Positions 7,145 through 14,571 of a stretch of DNA of 35,388 nucleotides are shown here, piece after piece. The notes beneath the pieces are model-generated. The model made no database searches. It was not told the DNA's origin and was given only the letters and a program-made list of their open reading frames with translations. The first letter of the stretch is position 1. Every line of letters starts with the position of its first letter. Origin of the DNA: an uncultured Bacilli bacterium (GTDB taxonomy: Bacteria; Bacillota_I; Bacilli_A; RF39; UBA660); assembly GCA_947628915.1 (NCBI GenBank), contig CANRBR010000006.1:1-35388 (forward strand), given 5' to 3'. A program made the translations under genes and the position numbers.

Positions 7145-7759
7145 ATGAAAAAGAGAAAAATATTGCTATTTATTGTATTTGCACTTATGCTTATTCCCTT
7201 TTTAAATGTAAAAGCATTTAGTTGTGAATATAAAAGGGAGTATAATAATCAAGATGTGACTTATAGAATTGACTTTGATAGTAATAATAAAATTACTGTA
7301 TATAATAACAACAGAATATTATTATCAAAAAAAACTTATTTTTCTTATCTTGATAATGTTAGTGAATGTCCTAAGGATGAGAACATTTATATAAAAGAGA
7401 CCGATGATACATTAGTAGTAAGATCTAGTGTTAGTTGTGGCAAAATAGAAGGTATACCTGGCAAGATACCTGAAATTACTAGTTTAATAGTAACTATAGT
7501 TCAAATAGCAGTTCCAGTTATATTAGTACTTATGGGTACATTAGATTTATTTAAAGGTATAACTGCTCAAAAAGAAGACGAAATTAAAAAAGGGCAACAA
7601 ATGTTTATCAAAAGACTTATAGTTGGAGCTATAATATTCTTTGTAATAGTTATAGTAAAAGTTTTGATTAGTATAGTTGCTGATTCAACTAATGACACTA
7701 ATAATATAACAGAATGTATAGATTGTTTCTTAAGTGGAACAGATAATTGTAGGAGGTAA
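7145..7759 (+). CDS. VirB2/TrbC-like pilin with N-terminal outer domain (copy A)
   Basis: 204 aa. ATG 7145 is chosen because SD GAGGTGA precedes it, a signal peptide follows (MKKRKILLFIVFALMLIPF...KA) and the promoter lies just upstream; the open frame reaches back to TTG 7055 but that would include the promoter. After the signal peptide comes a roughly 95-residue polar domain with cysteines. Two membrane helices follow (about 114-133 and 152-171), joined by a charged hairpin loop KEDEIKKGQQ, and then a tail with the pattern CIDCFLSG...C. Two helices joined by a basic loop is the VirB2/TrbC pilin layout. The loop is nearly identical in the proteins at 7763 and 9364. The N-terminal domain is extra compared with a minimal VirB2. 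It forms a pair with the next gene, 3 bp away. Confidence 0.75.
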   Translation: MKKRKILLFIVFALMLIPFLNVKAFSCEYKREYNNQDVTYRIDFDSNNKITVYNNNRILLSKKTYFSYLDNVSECPKDENIYIKETDDTLVVRSSVSCGKIEGIPGKIPEITSLIVTIVQIAVPVILVLMGTLDLFKGITAQKEDEIKKGQQMFIKRLIVGAIIFFVIVIVKVLISIVADSTNDTNNITECIDCFLSGTDNCRR

Positions 7760-7762
7760 TTT

Positions 7763-8176
7763 ATGAAAAAGAAAATATTTATGATGATGATTGTTATGGT
7801 TTTGATGGTAGCCATTATACCAAGTGTTTCAGCAGTAAATTTAAGAGGGTGTGAGGCAAACCTACCTGGTGTTGTAATAGATACAAAAATACCTAATACT
7901 ATACACACAGTAATTACTGTAATTAAAATAGCAGTTCCAGTATTACTTGTAATATTTGGTATGATAGATTTATTTAAAGGACTAACTGCTCAAAAGGAAG
8001 ATGAGATAAAAAAAGGACAACAGATGTTTATCAAAAGACTTATTTCTGCTGCAATAATATTCTTTGTAATATCTATTGTACAATTACTAGTTAGTTTTGT
8101 TGCAGGTGATGAAGGAATTATGACATGTGCAAATTGTTTCTTAAATGGTGCAGATAGTAGTGGTAATTGTAAATAG
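7763..8176 (+). CDS. VirB2/TrbC-like pilin (copy B)
   Basis: 137 aa with SD GGAGG. It has a signal peptide (MKKKIFMMMIVMVLMVAII...SVSA, about 1-25), a short Cys-containing segment, two helices (about 47-66 and 88-108) joined by AQKEDEIKKGQQMFIKRL, and a tail with CANCFLNG...C. The core is about 85% identical to copy A at DNA level by eye, including a shared 20-base run, so the two are tandem duplicates. This is the compact, standard-size form of a T4SS pilin. The C-terminal CxxCF-x(2-3)-G-C pattern in copies A, B and C suggests disulfide bonding between or within subunits outside the membrane (inference). Confidence 0.78.
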   Translation: MKKKIFMMMIVMVLMVAIIPSVSAVNLRGCEANLPGVVIDTKIPNTIHTVITVIKIAVPVLLVIFGMIDLFKGLTAQKEDEIKKGQQMFIKRLISAAIIFFVISIVQLLVSFVAGDEGIMTCANCFLNGADSSGNCK

Positions 8177-8185
8177 GAGGGTTAT

Positions 8186-9301
8186 ATGGTTGATGCCTTA
8201 AAAAAATTAGATAAAAAATTTTTGATAATTGCAGGATGTATAATAGGACTTCCAATTGTGCTTATAATATTTCTAGCTCTTATACAATCATGTGGTAGTA
8301 GTAAATTAACATATGAAAAATATGAAGATAAGATGATAAGTTCTGCAGAGAAATATTTTAAAGACAAAGATATGATACCAACTGAAGAAGCTCAATTATC
8401 TACTGTTAAACTATCTGAATTAGTAAGTGATGGTTATATAAAATCTACAGAAAGTTCTTTGGATGACGAGACATGTGATGGATTTGTAAATGTAAGAAGA
8501 AATGGTTCATCTAGAGAAATCAATAATGGGGGATACTTGAGTTATACTGTATCTTTAAACTGTAAAGATTATAATACTGTTCATTTAGTAGATAAAATCA
8601 AAGAAAATATTACTACGACAGAATCTGGGTTATATCAAGTTGGAGAAGATTTAATATTTAAAGGTGATAAAGTTAATAATTATGTTAATTTCTTTGGTAG
8701 TTTTTATAGAATTGTAAGTATAGATAAAAATAATGTAATAAAATTAGTAAAGTCTGAACCAGATATTGCATCTAGGGTTTGGGATAATAAATATAATTCA
8801 GATGTAGACCATTCATATGGAAAGAATATTTATAAAGATAGTATTATTTTGGAATATTTAATAAGTGATTATGAAAACAACAAGAAGGTAAGTAAAAAAG
8901 CAAGACCACATATAGTTGCTTATAATACTTGTATAGGTAAAAGAGATATGAATGATAATAGTATTAGTAAAGAAATAGATTGTAGCGAGGTCTTAGAAAA
9001 TCAATTAGTTTCACTATTAAATGTTTCTGATTTTGCTTTAGCGAGTTTAGATCCGGACTGTAATTCAACTATTTCAAGGTCTTGTAGAAATTATAATTAT
9101 TTATCTGATGTTGCTGTTTCTACATGGACGCCTAATTCTGTAAGTAATAATTCATATGAGGTATTTTATTTAGCCGACGGGTTATCTACTTATCAAAATG
9201 CGAATTCATATAACGAATATAATATGGTAATATATATTGACGGTAATGAATTATATACATCTGGAAGTGGAAGTTCTAGCAATCCATATGTTATTGAATA
9301 A
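8186..9301 (+). CDS. Membrane-anchored surface protein with pilin-like outer module
   Basis: 371 aa with SD GGAGGG. It has one N-terminal membrane helix (about 13-35, FLIIAGCIIGLPIVLIIFL) followed by a large extracellular region. About residues 40-130 have the pattern of a minor pilin-like domain: a helix (YEKYEDKMISSAEKYF), then KLSELVSDGYI, then a Cys pair. About 145-371 form a second domain that begins with GDKVNNYVNFFGSFYRIVSI. It ends with Ser/Gly-rich NPYVIE, a motif set I associate with secreted proteins of AT-rich Firmicutes often annotated as prepilin-like or of unknown function. It sits between VirB2-like copies B and C, so a pilus-tip or adhesin role is plausible but not shown. Confidence 0.55.
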   Translation: MVDALKKLDKKFLIIAGCIIGLPIVLIIFLALIQSCGSSKLTYEKYEDKMISSAEKYFKDKDMIPTEEAQLSTVKLSELVSDGYIKSTESSLDDETCDGFVNVRRNGSSREINNGGYLSYTVSLNCKDYNTVHLVDKIKENITTTESGLYQVGEDLIFKGDKVNNYVNFFGSFYRIVSIDKNNVIKLVKSEPDIASRVWDNKYNSDVDHSYGKNIYKDSIILEYLISDYENNKKVSKKARPHIVAYNTCIGKRDMNDNSISKEIDCSEVLENQLVSLLNVSDFALASLDPDCNSTISRSCRNYNYLSDVAVSTWTPNSVSNNSYEVFYLADGLSTYQNANSYNEYNMVIYIDGNELYTSGSGSSSNPYVIE

Positions 9302-9310
9302 AAAGATGTA

Positions 9311-9339
9311 TTGACTTTTATTAGGAAAATATATATAAT
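9311..9339 (+). promoter_or_regulatory. Promoter of VirB2-like copy C
   Basis: TTGACT (9311-9316), 17-bp spacer, TATAAT (9334-9339). The start codon is at 9364 behind SD AGGAGG. It makes copy C a separate transcript. Confidence 0.85.
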
Positions 9340-9363
9340 TAAATTAAGTTAGGAGGATAAAAA

Positions 9364-9741
9364 ATGATATTAGCAAAAGTTTTAATGAAACCAGAGTATA
9401 CTTGTGGAGGAACAAATCTTGTATTTTCAGGTAGTTTTCCATATATAATTTCAACTGTTGTTACTATAATTAAAATAGCAGTTCCGATTTTACTTATAAT
9501 ATTTGGAATGCTAGATTTAGGTAAAGCGGTAGTTGCATCTAAGGAAGATGAGATAAAAAAAGGTCAACAATTATTTATAAAAAGAGCTATATCAGCTGTA
9601 ATAGTATTCTTTGTAATACAAGTAGTTCAAATTATTGTTAGATTTGTATCTGGTAATGATGCAACAGTAGCAAACTGTTTTAATTGCTTTATAAATGGTG
9701 AAGCATCATCAAGTGCTTGTCAATTAGCAGATGCTGAATAA
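9364..9741 (+). CDS. VirB2/TrbC-like pilin (copy C), candidate major T4SS pilin
   Basis: 125 aa. It shares the VirB2-like core with copies A and B: helix about 30-52 (VTIIKIAVPILLIIFGMLDL), loop SKEDEIKKGQQLFIKR, helix about 74-96, and tail CFNCFING...C. Unlike A and B it has no ordinary N-terminal signal peptide; it begins MILAKVLMKPEYTCGG. It is monocistronic, with a strong promoter 25 bases upstream and a 13-bp terminator starting 2 bases after the stop. That makes it the best candidate for the most abundant T4SS subunit, mirroring the way the Flp-like pilin at 4669 is isolated. The family call rests on helix-loop-helix layout and T4SS neighbours. Confidence 0.78.
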   Translation: MILAKVLMKPEYTCGGTNLVFSGSFPYIISTVVTIIKIAVPILLIIFGMLDLGKAVVASKEDEIKKGQQLFIKRAISAVIVFFVIQVVQIIVRFVSGNDATVANCFNCFINGEASSSACQLADAE

Positions 9742-9742
9742 T

Positions 9743-9778
9743 AAAAGCAAATAATTATTGATTATTTGCTTTTTTTTT
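9743..9778 (+). terminator. Strong terminator after VirB2-like copy C
   Basis: Perfect 13-bp stem AAAAGCAAATAAT (9743-9755) / ATTATTTGCTTTT (9761-9773), loop TATTG, then a T run to 9778. The hairpin also contains the -35 of the next promoter. Confidence 0.92.
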
Positions 9779-9786
9779 GCTATAAT
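9758..9786 (+). promoter_or_regulatory. Promoter of the VirB6-VirD4 gene group, nested in the terminator
   Basis: -35 TTGATT (9758-9763) lies across the loop and 3' arm of the terminator. The T tract fills a 17-bp spacer, and -10 TATAAT (9781-9786) is preceded by TGC (extended). It drives 9831 and probably all genes to 21701, since I see no further terminator or strong promoter between them. Confidence 0.75.
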
Positions 9787-9830
9787 TGTGATATGAGTAT
9801 AAGTATCAAGAAAACAAGGAGGAGTAGAGA

Positions 9831-11915
9831 ATGTTTGTATTAGCTAATATGTGGTTTCAAACATTGATGAGACAATTTTTCTTTAATATAGATAAAATTG
9901 TTTTTGGGTTTATTTCAACACTATATGACCTTTTAATAACTATTGCTAGAACTTCTGTTCTTTCACAAGCTGATATAATGTCTATAGCTGATAGGATATA
10001 TAAATTATTAGCTGTTTTTATGGTGTTTAAAGTTACATTCTCTTTAATAATGTATGTAGTTAATCCTGATGATTTTTCAGATAAATCTAAGGGTGTAGGT
10101 AAACTTGGACTAAATATTGCTTTTTCATTAGCGATACTAGTTTTAACTCCTTATATATTTAATTATGCATATCAATTACAAACTATAGTACTTGAAGATA
10201 ATTCGCTTGCTAACTTAGTGTTTGGCAAAGATGATAGCAGTGCGAATACATTTGATACTGCGGGAAGTAAGATAGCTTATATGACTATGGAACCATTTTT
10301 TATGCCTGATATATCGTTGGATGAACTTTATGAATGCGCTCAACTTACAACTGGATTAGATGGTGAGAGTGGAAATTTGATATTCAACTCTGCTTGTTCT
10401 GGTATGGATTCAAATATGGCTTCAACAGATGATCCTGATTCTCTTTATGCGTTATTAAATAAAAAATTTACTGAACAGGATTTAAAAAATTATGTTGGTG
10501 GTGTTGAATTAAGCAATTTTGGTTTAATGTTTAGACAAGATTTAGCTGTAGCAACTGTTAATGATAATAAAGATTATGTAATAGATTATAAGTATCTATT
10601 TAGTACATTAGTAGGAATAGTCGTAGTTTTAGTATTAATAAGTTTCTGTATGGATGTTGCTATACGTAGTATTAAACTTGCATTTTTGCAATTAATAGCT
10701 CCTATACCAATTATTTCTTATGTAGACCCTAAGAGTGGTAAAGACGGATTATTTAAAAAATGGTATCAGATGTGCTTTAAAACTTATATAAGTATATTTG
10801 TTAGATTAATAGCTCTTTATTTTGCAGTGCATATAATAAGTAAAATAAATAATTTAGTAGATATAGTAGATGGCTCTTATGTAAGTAATTTATTTGTTAA
10901 AGTATTTATAATAATTGGAGCATTGATGTTTGCTAAGCAATTACCTAAAATACTTGAGGGATTGGGATTGAAACTTGATGGAGGATTTACACTTAATCCA
11001 CTTAAGAAAATTGAAAATGAGGCTTTAGGTGGAAAACAGATATCAAAAGCTGCAAAAGTACCATTTAAATATGCTGGAAGAGGAGCTAAAGGTTTAGCAA
11101 CTGCTGGATTAGTTGGAGGAGCTGCTTTAGTAACAGGTCAAGGTCTAAGAGGAATGGGCCATGCTTTAGGTGGTGCTATGAAGGGGGAAAAATTTGGAAA
11201 GAATTTTTCAGGTTCATATTCTGCTGCTAGAGCGAGAAAGAAACAAGTTCAACAAATGAAAAATGATGGAATTAGTCCATGGAATGTTAGAGGAGAAAAT
11301 ATTAAGAATGTTTTTAGAGGCTTGACTCCTAAAGACCAATTAGATGATTTAAATTCATCAATAAAAAGAGTCCAAGATAATTATAAATCTTATTATAATG
11401 GAGTTTTGGGCGCAGATAAACTTGCAAAAGAATTTGAACGTAGAAGATTAGCTGCAGAAAATGCTGGTGATGATGCTGGAATGAAATTGTGGCAAGATTC
11501 TATAGATGCCAGAGTTAAAGAAATAGAACAAAATGGTGGTCATATTATGCTTGGCGATGATGCTAATGTATCAGCATCTATTGCTAACAAAATTAAAAAT
11601 AATGGTGGAACATATTCTGGTAATTTGTCAAATGAAGCTCAAGCATCCAATGCTACTGCACAATTAAATAAAGCTTCCATAACAGAAAGTTCTGGTTTGC
11701 AGTCAATAAGGGAAAATACAACAGATGTTGTAAATTACATAAATCAAAACTATGATGGTAAGTTTGGATATAATGGTTCTCTTGATGCTAGTGCTGATAT
11801 GAAGAAAGTTAATGGTACTGCTAAAGGAGCAGAACTTGATGTATCTAATTCTAAAGATACAAAAAGAGTTACAGATATGTCAAAATATACAACTCAATCA
11901 AGTAAAAAAAGTTAA
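9831..11915 (+). CDS. VirB6/TrbL-like polytopic T4SS channel protein
   Basis: 694 aa with SD AAGGAGG. About seven membrane helices (near 22-40, 55-77, 92-116, 254-274, 278-297, 314-337, 351-368), with an outer loop of roughly 135 residues between the third and fourth. The block IKLAFLQLIAPIPIISYVDP (281-300) followed by a Lys-rich loop and KTYISIFVRLIALYF is typical of VirB6/TrbL proteins of Gram-positive conjugation systems, where they form part of the inner-membrane channel. Residues about 390-694 are a long hydrophilic Gly/Ala/Lys-rich cytoplasmic or flexible tail, larger than in minimal VirB6 proteins, possibly for substrate or ATPase contact (inference). First gene of the main T4SS unit, 18 bp from prgI. 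Confidence 0.85.
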   Translation: MFVLANMWFQTLMRQFFFNIDKIVFGFISTLYDLLITIARTSVLSQADIMSIADRIYKLLAVFMVFKVTFSLIMYVVNPDDFSDKSKGVGKLGLNIAFSLAILVLTPYIFNYAYQLQTIVLEDNSLANLVFGKDDSSANTFDTAGSKIAYMTMEPFFMPDISLDELYECAQLTTGLDGESGNLIFNSACSGMDSNMASTDDPDSLYALLNKKFTEQDLKNYVGGVELSNFGLMFRQDLAVATVNDNKDYVIDYKYLFSTLVGIVVVLVLISFCMDVAIRSIKLAFLQLIAPIPIISYVDPKSGKDGLFKKWYQMCFKTYISIFVRLIALYFAVHIISKINNLVDIVDGSYVSNLFVKVFIIIGALMFAKQLPKILEGLGLKLDGGFTLNPLKKIENEALGGKQISKAAKVPFKYAGRGAKGLATAGLVGGAALVTGQGLRGMGHALGGAMKGEKFGKNFSGSYSAARARKKQVQQMKNDGISPWNVRGENIKNVFRGLTPKDQLDDLNSSIKRVQDNYKSYYNGVLGADKLAKEFERRRLAAENAGDDAGMKLWQDSIDARVKEIEQNGGHIMLGDDANVSASIANKIKNNGGTYSGNLSNEAQASNATAQLNKASITESSGLQSIRENTTDVVNYINQNYDGKFGYNGSLDASADMKKVNGTAKGAELDVSNSKDTKRVTDMSKYTTQSSKKS

Positions 11916-11932
11916 AAAGGGTGTGATACTAA

Positions 11933-12253
11933 ATGAACAATTCATATTTAATACCTGCAAATTCAAAGAAAAGTTTGCTTAAGTTTGGTGCATTTAATAC
12001 AGTAGATTTAATAATATTTGGATGCGGTGTAGGATTATCATTCTTACTTATGATGATGCTACCTGTAGACAATTTTACTGTTGCGATACTTGCAATTACG
12101 CCAGGTTTAATATGTGCATTTCTGGTAATTCCAGTTCCTAATTATCACAATGTTAGAACGGTAATAATAAATGCATGGAACTTTTATACTACTAGGCAAA
12201 AATATATATGGAAGGGTTGGTGTTTTAAAGATGGCGAAACAGACAAAAAGTAA
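11933..12253 (+). CDS. PrgI/VirB3-like T4SS membrane protein
   Basis: 106 aa with SD AAAGGGTGTGA. N-terminal IPANSKKSLLKFG, two membrane helices (about 24-42 and 48-66), then a cytoplasmic tail ending with YIWKGWCF. This small two-helix protein with a W-x-G-W-C-like end is the PrgI family, the Gram-positive counterpart of VirB3, and it always lies just before the VirB4 ATPase. Here it overlaps the start of the VirB4 N-terminal gene by 23 bases. Confidence 0.85.
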   Translation: MNNSYLIPANSKKSLLKFGAFNTVDLIIFGCGVGLSFLLMMMLPVDNFTVAILAITPGLICAFLVIPVPNYHNVRTVIINAWNFYTTRQKYIWKGWCFKDGETDKK

Positions 12254-12770
12254 GTATACTGATGTTCCTGTAAAGGATATCGCTAATGGTGTTATAGTGT
12301 TAGATAACAATCAAAAGGTTACAGGTGTAAAAATTATGCCTAGAAATATTTTTATACTTGATCAAGCTATGCAAGATGCTATAATTACTAATTTAAAAAA
12401 TGTTTATAATGCTATAGACTATGAATTTTGGATTGTAGTTGCAGATAGACCAGTAGATATAAATGTCTACTTATCTAATTTACAATTACACTATAATCAA
12501 ATAACAGATACAAAGATAAGAAAATTAATTATGGAAGATATTAATAAAGCTAATATGTTTATGAATAATAATGTTGTTGATACCGAATACTTCTTATTGT
12601 TCAAGGAAAAAGATAATGATTTAATACAAAAGAGAATTCGTAATTTGATTAATAACTTTGCTAGTGCAGGACTTACTGCATTCCAAACTAATAATGACGA
12701 TTTAAGAATGATACTTGATAATTTCTTAAATGGTGGTCAAACTACTACATTTGGGACGGTGTTAGCATGA
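12231..12770 (+). CDS. VirB4/TraC N-terminal domain, encoded as a separate gene
   Basis: 179 aa. ATG 12231 (MAKQTKSKYTDVPVKDIANG) is chosen because the conserved domain starts here; the open frame extends to 12171 inside prgI but that extra part is not conserved-looking. The protein follows the pattern of the N-terminal domain of TraC-type VirB4 proteins: [IV]P[IV]KDI-x-[ND]GV[IV] at the start, then an IMP-x-N-F/I segment, a DxNxY[IL] stretch and a final ND-x-LR-x-[IL]LD-x-FLN pattern. No P-loop is present. It overlaps the VirB4 ATPase gene by 4 bases (ATGA, 12767-12770), so the two halves are translationally coupled and together add up to a normal VirB4 (179 + 595 aa). Confidence 0.75.
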   Translation: MAKQTKSKYTDVPVKDIANGVIVLDNNQKVTGVKIMPRNIFILDQAMQDAIITNLKNVYNAIDYEFWIVVADRPVDINVYLSNLQLHYNQITDTKIRKLIMEDINKANMFMNNNVVDTEYFLLFKEKDNDLIQKRIRNLINNFASAGLTAFQTNNDDLRMILDNFLNGGQTTTFGTVLA

Positions 12771-14554
12771 TGGATATTAGAAGTCAAATTGCTCCTAAAG
12801 GGCTAGAGTTTAAATCAAATGAATTCGTTATTAGTGATAAATATGCATGTATTTTAACTATAATATCTTTTCCTAAATTTATATATCCAGGATACTTGAG
12901 TAGTTTAACTAGTATGTCTGGTATTAAAGTAGTAATTAAACATATTCCACTTCCATTTAGTAGTATAAGTAAAATGTTAAATAAAGAACTTGCAGATTTA
13001 AGACAAAGATATCAAGATGAAAAAGATAATACTATAAAAGAGAGAATTCGTCAGGATTATGAATCTCTGGAGATGTTTATAAGTGAACTTGCTGCAAGTC
13101 AATCTAAGATATATGATTTTCAAATGCATGTTATGATAACTGCAAATACACAGGAAGAGTTGGATGCTAAAAAAGTACAAGTTAAAAATTACTTAGAGGC
13201 TATGGAAATGAGAGCTATTCCTTTAAGATTTGAGCAAGATAAAGTACTTAAATCAATATTGCCAATATATGGTAAACAAGATATCGAAGATAGAATAGGT
13301 ACTCCGATACCATCTCCAACTATAGCTGCCATGTATCCTTTTATATTTGATAGTATAAAAGACCCTGGACTTTCTACTTTACTTGGAATTGATTTTTCAG
13401 GAGGAGTTATTCTATTCAATCAATTTTTGTATCAAATCAAAAAAGAACACAATCGTAATAATGCCAATATGATTATTTTAGGTACATCTGGAAGTGGTAA
13501 ATCTACTGCTGCTAAATTACTTTTAAGAAGTAATATTAGAAATAATAATCAGATAGTTGTAATCGACCCAGAGGGTGAACTTGAAGATATGACAAAGACA
13601 TTTGATGGAGATTTCATAAGTCTTGGTAAAGGTGGCTCATTTGGTATGATTAATCCTCTTGAGGTAATAATTGATGCTGATGAAGATGAAATGAAACAAG
13701 GCTTAGGTTATACTATATTAACTAGAACTTTACAAACTATTAAAGCATTTTTGAAATATTACGATCCTAGTATAGAGGAAGATGTAGTTAATATGTTTAG
13801 TGAAGTAGTACAAGAGACATATAAGAGATTTGGTATAGATTTTGAGGTCGATTTTACAAAATTTAAGTCTGAAGACTATCCAACATTTAAAGATGTATAT
13901 GCTACTATTAAAGGTAGAATATTATCTATGCCTGAAAAGACTCAAGAAAAGGATGTTTTAGAAAGACTAGAAATTAAAATAAGACCAATAGTTAATGAAC
14001 TTAAATATTATTTTGATGGTCATACAACTATTAAGCCTAGAAGCAATTTTATAGTATTTAATATAAAAGAACTTATGAATGCGGATGCTAACATAAGAAA
14101 TGCATTATTTTTCAATATATTAAAATATGCTTGGGGACTTACTTTAAATAGCCAAATTAATACAGTAATGATGGTAGATGAGGCTCATGTACTTCTTAGT
14201 GGTGGAAATACACTTGGAGCTGACTTCTTAGCGCAAATTCAAAGAAGAGCTCGTAAGTATAATACGGGTACTATAATAATCACACAACAACCAACTGACT
14301 TTAGTGACCCAAGTGTTATCACACAAGGTAAAGCTATATTTGATAATGCATCTTATTATTTAGTAATGGGGCTTAAAAAACAAGCGGTTGATGATTTATC
14401 AAAATTAATCGATTTAAATGATAACGAAAAAGAAAGTATAAAACAATACGGTCAAGGAGAAGCACTCTTTGTGTGCGGCTCTAGGCGTATGAGAATAAAT
14501 GTAATAGTATCAGATGAAGAATTAGATTCATTTGGTAGTGGTGGAGGACTATAG
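12767..14554 (+). CDS. VirB4-family T4SS ATPase (central and C-terminal parts)
   Basis: 595 aa. It begins at the domain boundary where VirB4 proteins read I-x-P-x-G-[IL]-x-F (IAPKGLEF), followed by a mixed helical region with a strongly charged coiled segment (about 70-115). Then comes the HerA/FtsK-like motor domain with Walker A GTSGSGKST (239-247) and Walker B MMVDEAH (468-474), and a QQP motif further on (IIITQQPTDF). VirB4 is the core energising ATPase of conjugation-type T4SSs and binds VirB3/PrgI and the channel at the membrane. Only the N-terminal domain is missing, and it is supplied by the preceding gene. Family assignment is secure. Confidence 0.95.
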   Translation: MMDIRSQIAPKGLEFKSNEFVISDKYACILTIISFPKFIYPGYLSSLTSMSGIKVVIKHIPLPFSSISKMLNKELADLRQRYQDEKDNTIKERIRQDYESLEMFISELAASQSKIYDFQMHVMITANTQEELDAKKVQVKNYLEAMEMRAIPLRFEQDKVLKSILPIYGKQDIEDRIGTPIPSPTIAAMYPFIFDSIKDPGLSTLLGIDFSGGVILFNQFLYQIKKEHNRNNANMIILGTSGSGKSTAAKLLLRSNIRNNNQIVVIDPEGELEDMTKTFDGDFISLGKGGSFGMINPLEVIIDADEDEMKQGLGYTILTRTLQTIKAFLKYYDPSIEEDVVNMFSEVVQETYKRFGIDFEVDFTKFKSEDYPTFKDVYATIKGRILSMPEKTQEKDVLERLEIKIRPIVNELKYYFDGHTTIKPRSNFIVFNIKELMNADANIRNALFFNILKYAWGLTLNSQINTVMMVDEAHVLLSGGNTLGADFLAQIQRRARKYNTGTIIITQQPTDFSDPSVITQGKAIFDNASYYLVMGLKKQAVDDLSKLIDLNDNEKESIKQYGQGEALFVCGSRRMRINVIVSDEELDSFGSGGGL

Positions 14555-14571
14555 AAATAGGAGGCGTTTAA

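Noticed and set aside
12171-12230. Upstream ATG for the VirB4 N-terminal gene
   Set aside because: It lies deep inside prgI and the extra 20 residues do not look like the conserved domain; ATG 12231 begins the recognisable sequence.
478-12770. Mollicutes-type code 4 (TGA as Trp), suggested by extreme AT content
   Set aside because: TGA ends genes at 892-894 and 12768-12770 at sensible places, and Trp residues in conserved motifs are TGG.
12760-12775. VirB4 as a frameshifted pseudogene
   Set aside because: The break is at a domain boundary with an ATGA stop-start overlap and both halves are otherwise intact, which fits a natural split; kept as a finding with an indel check.
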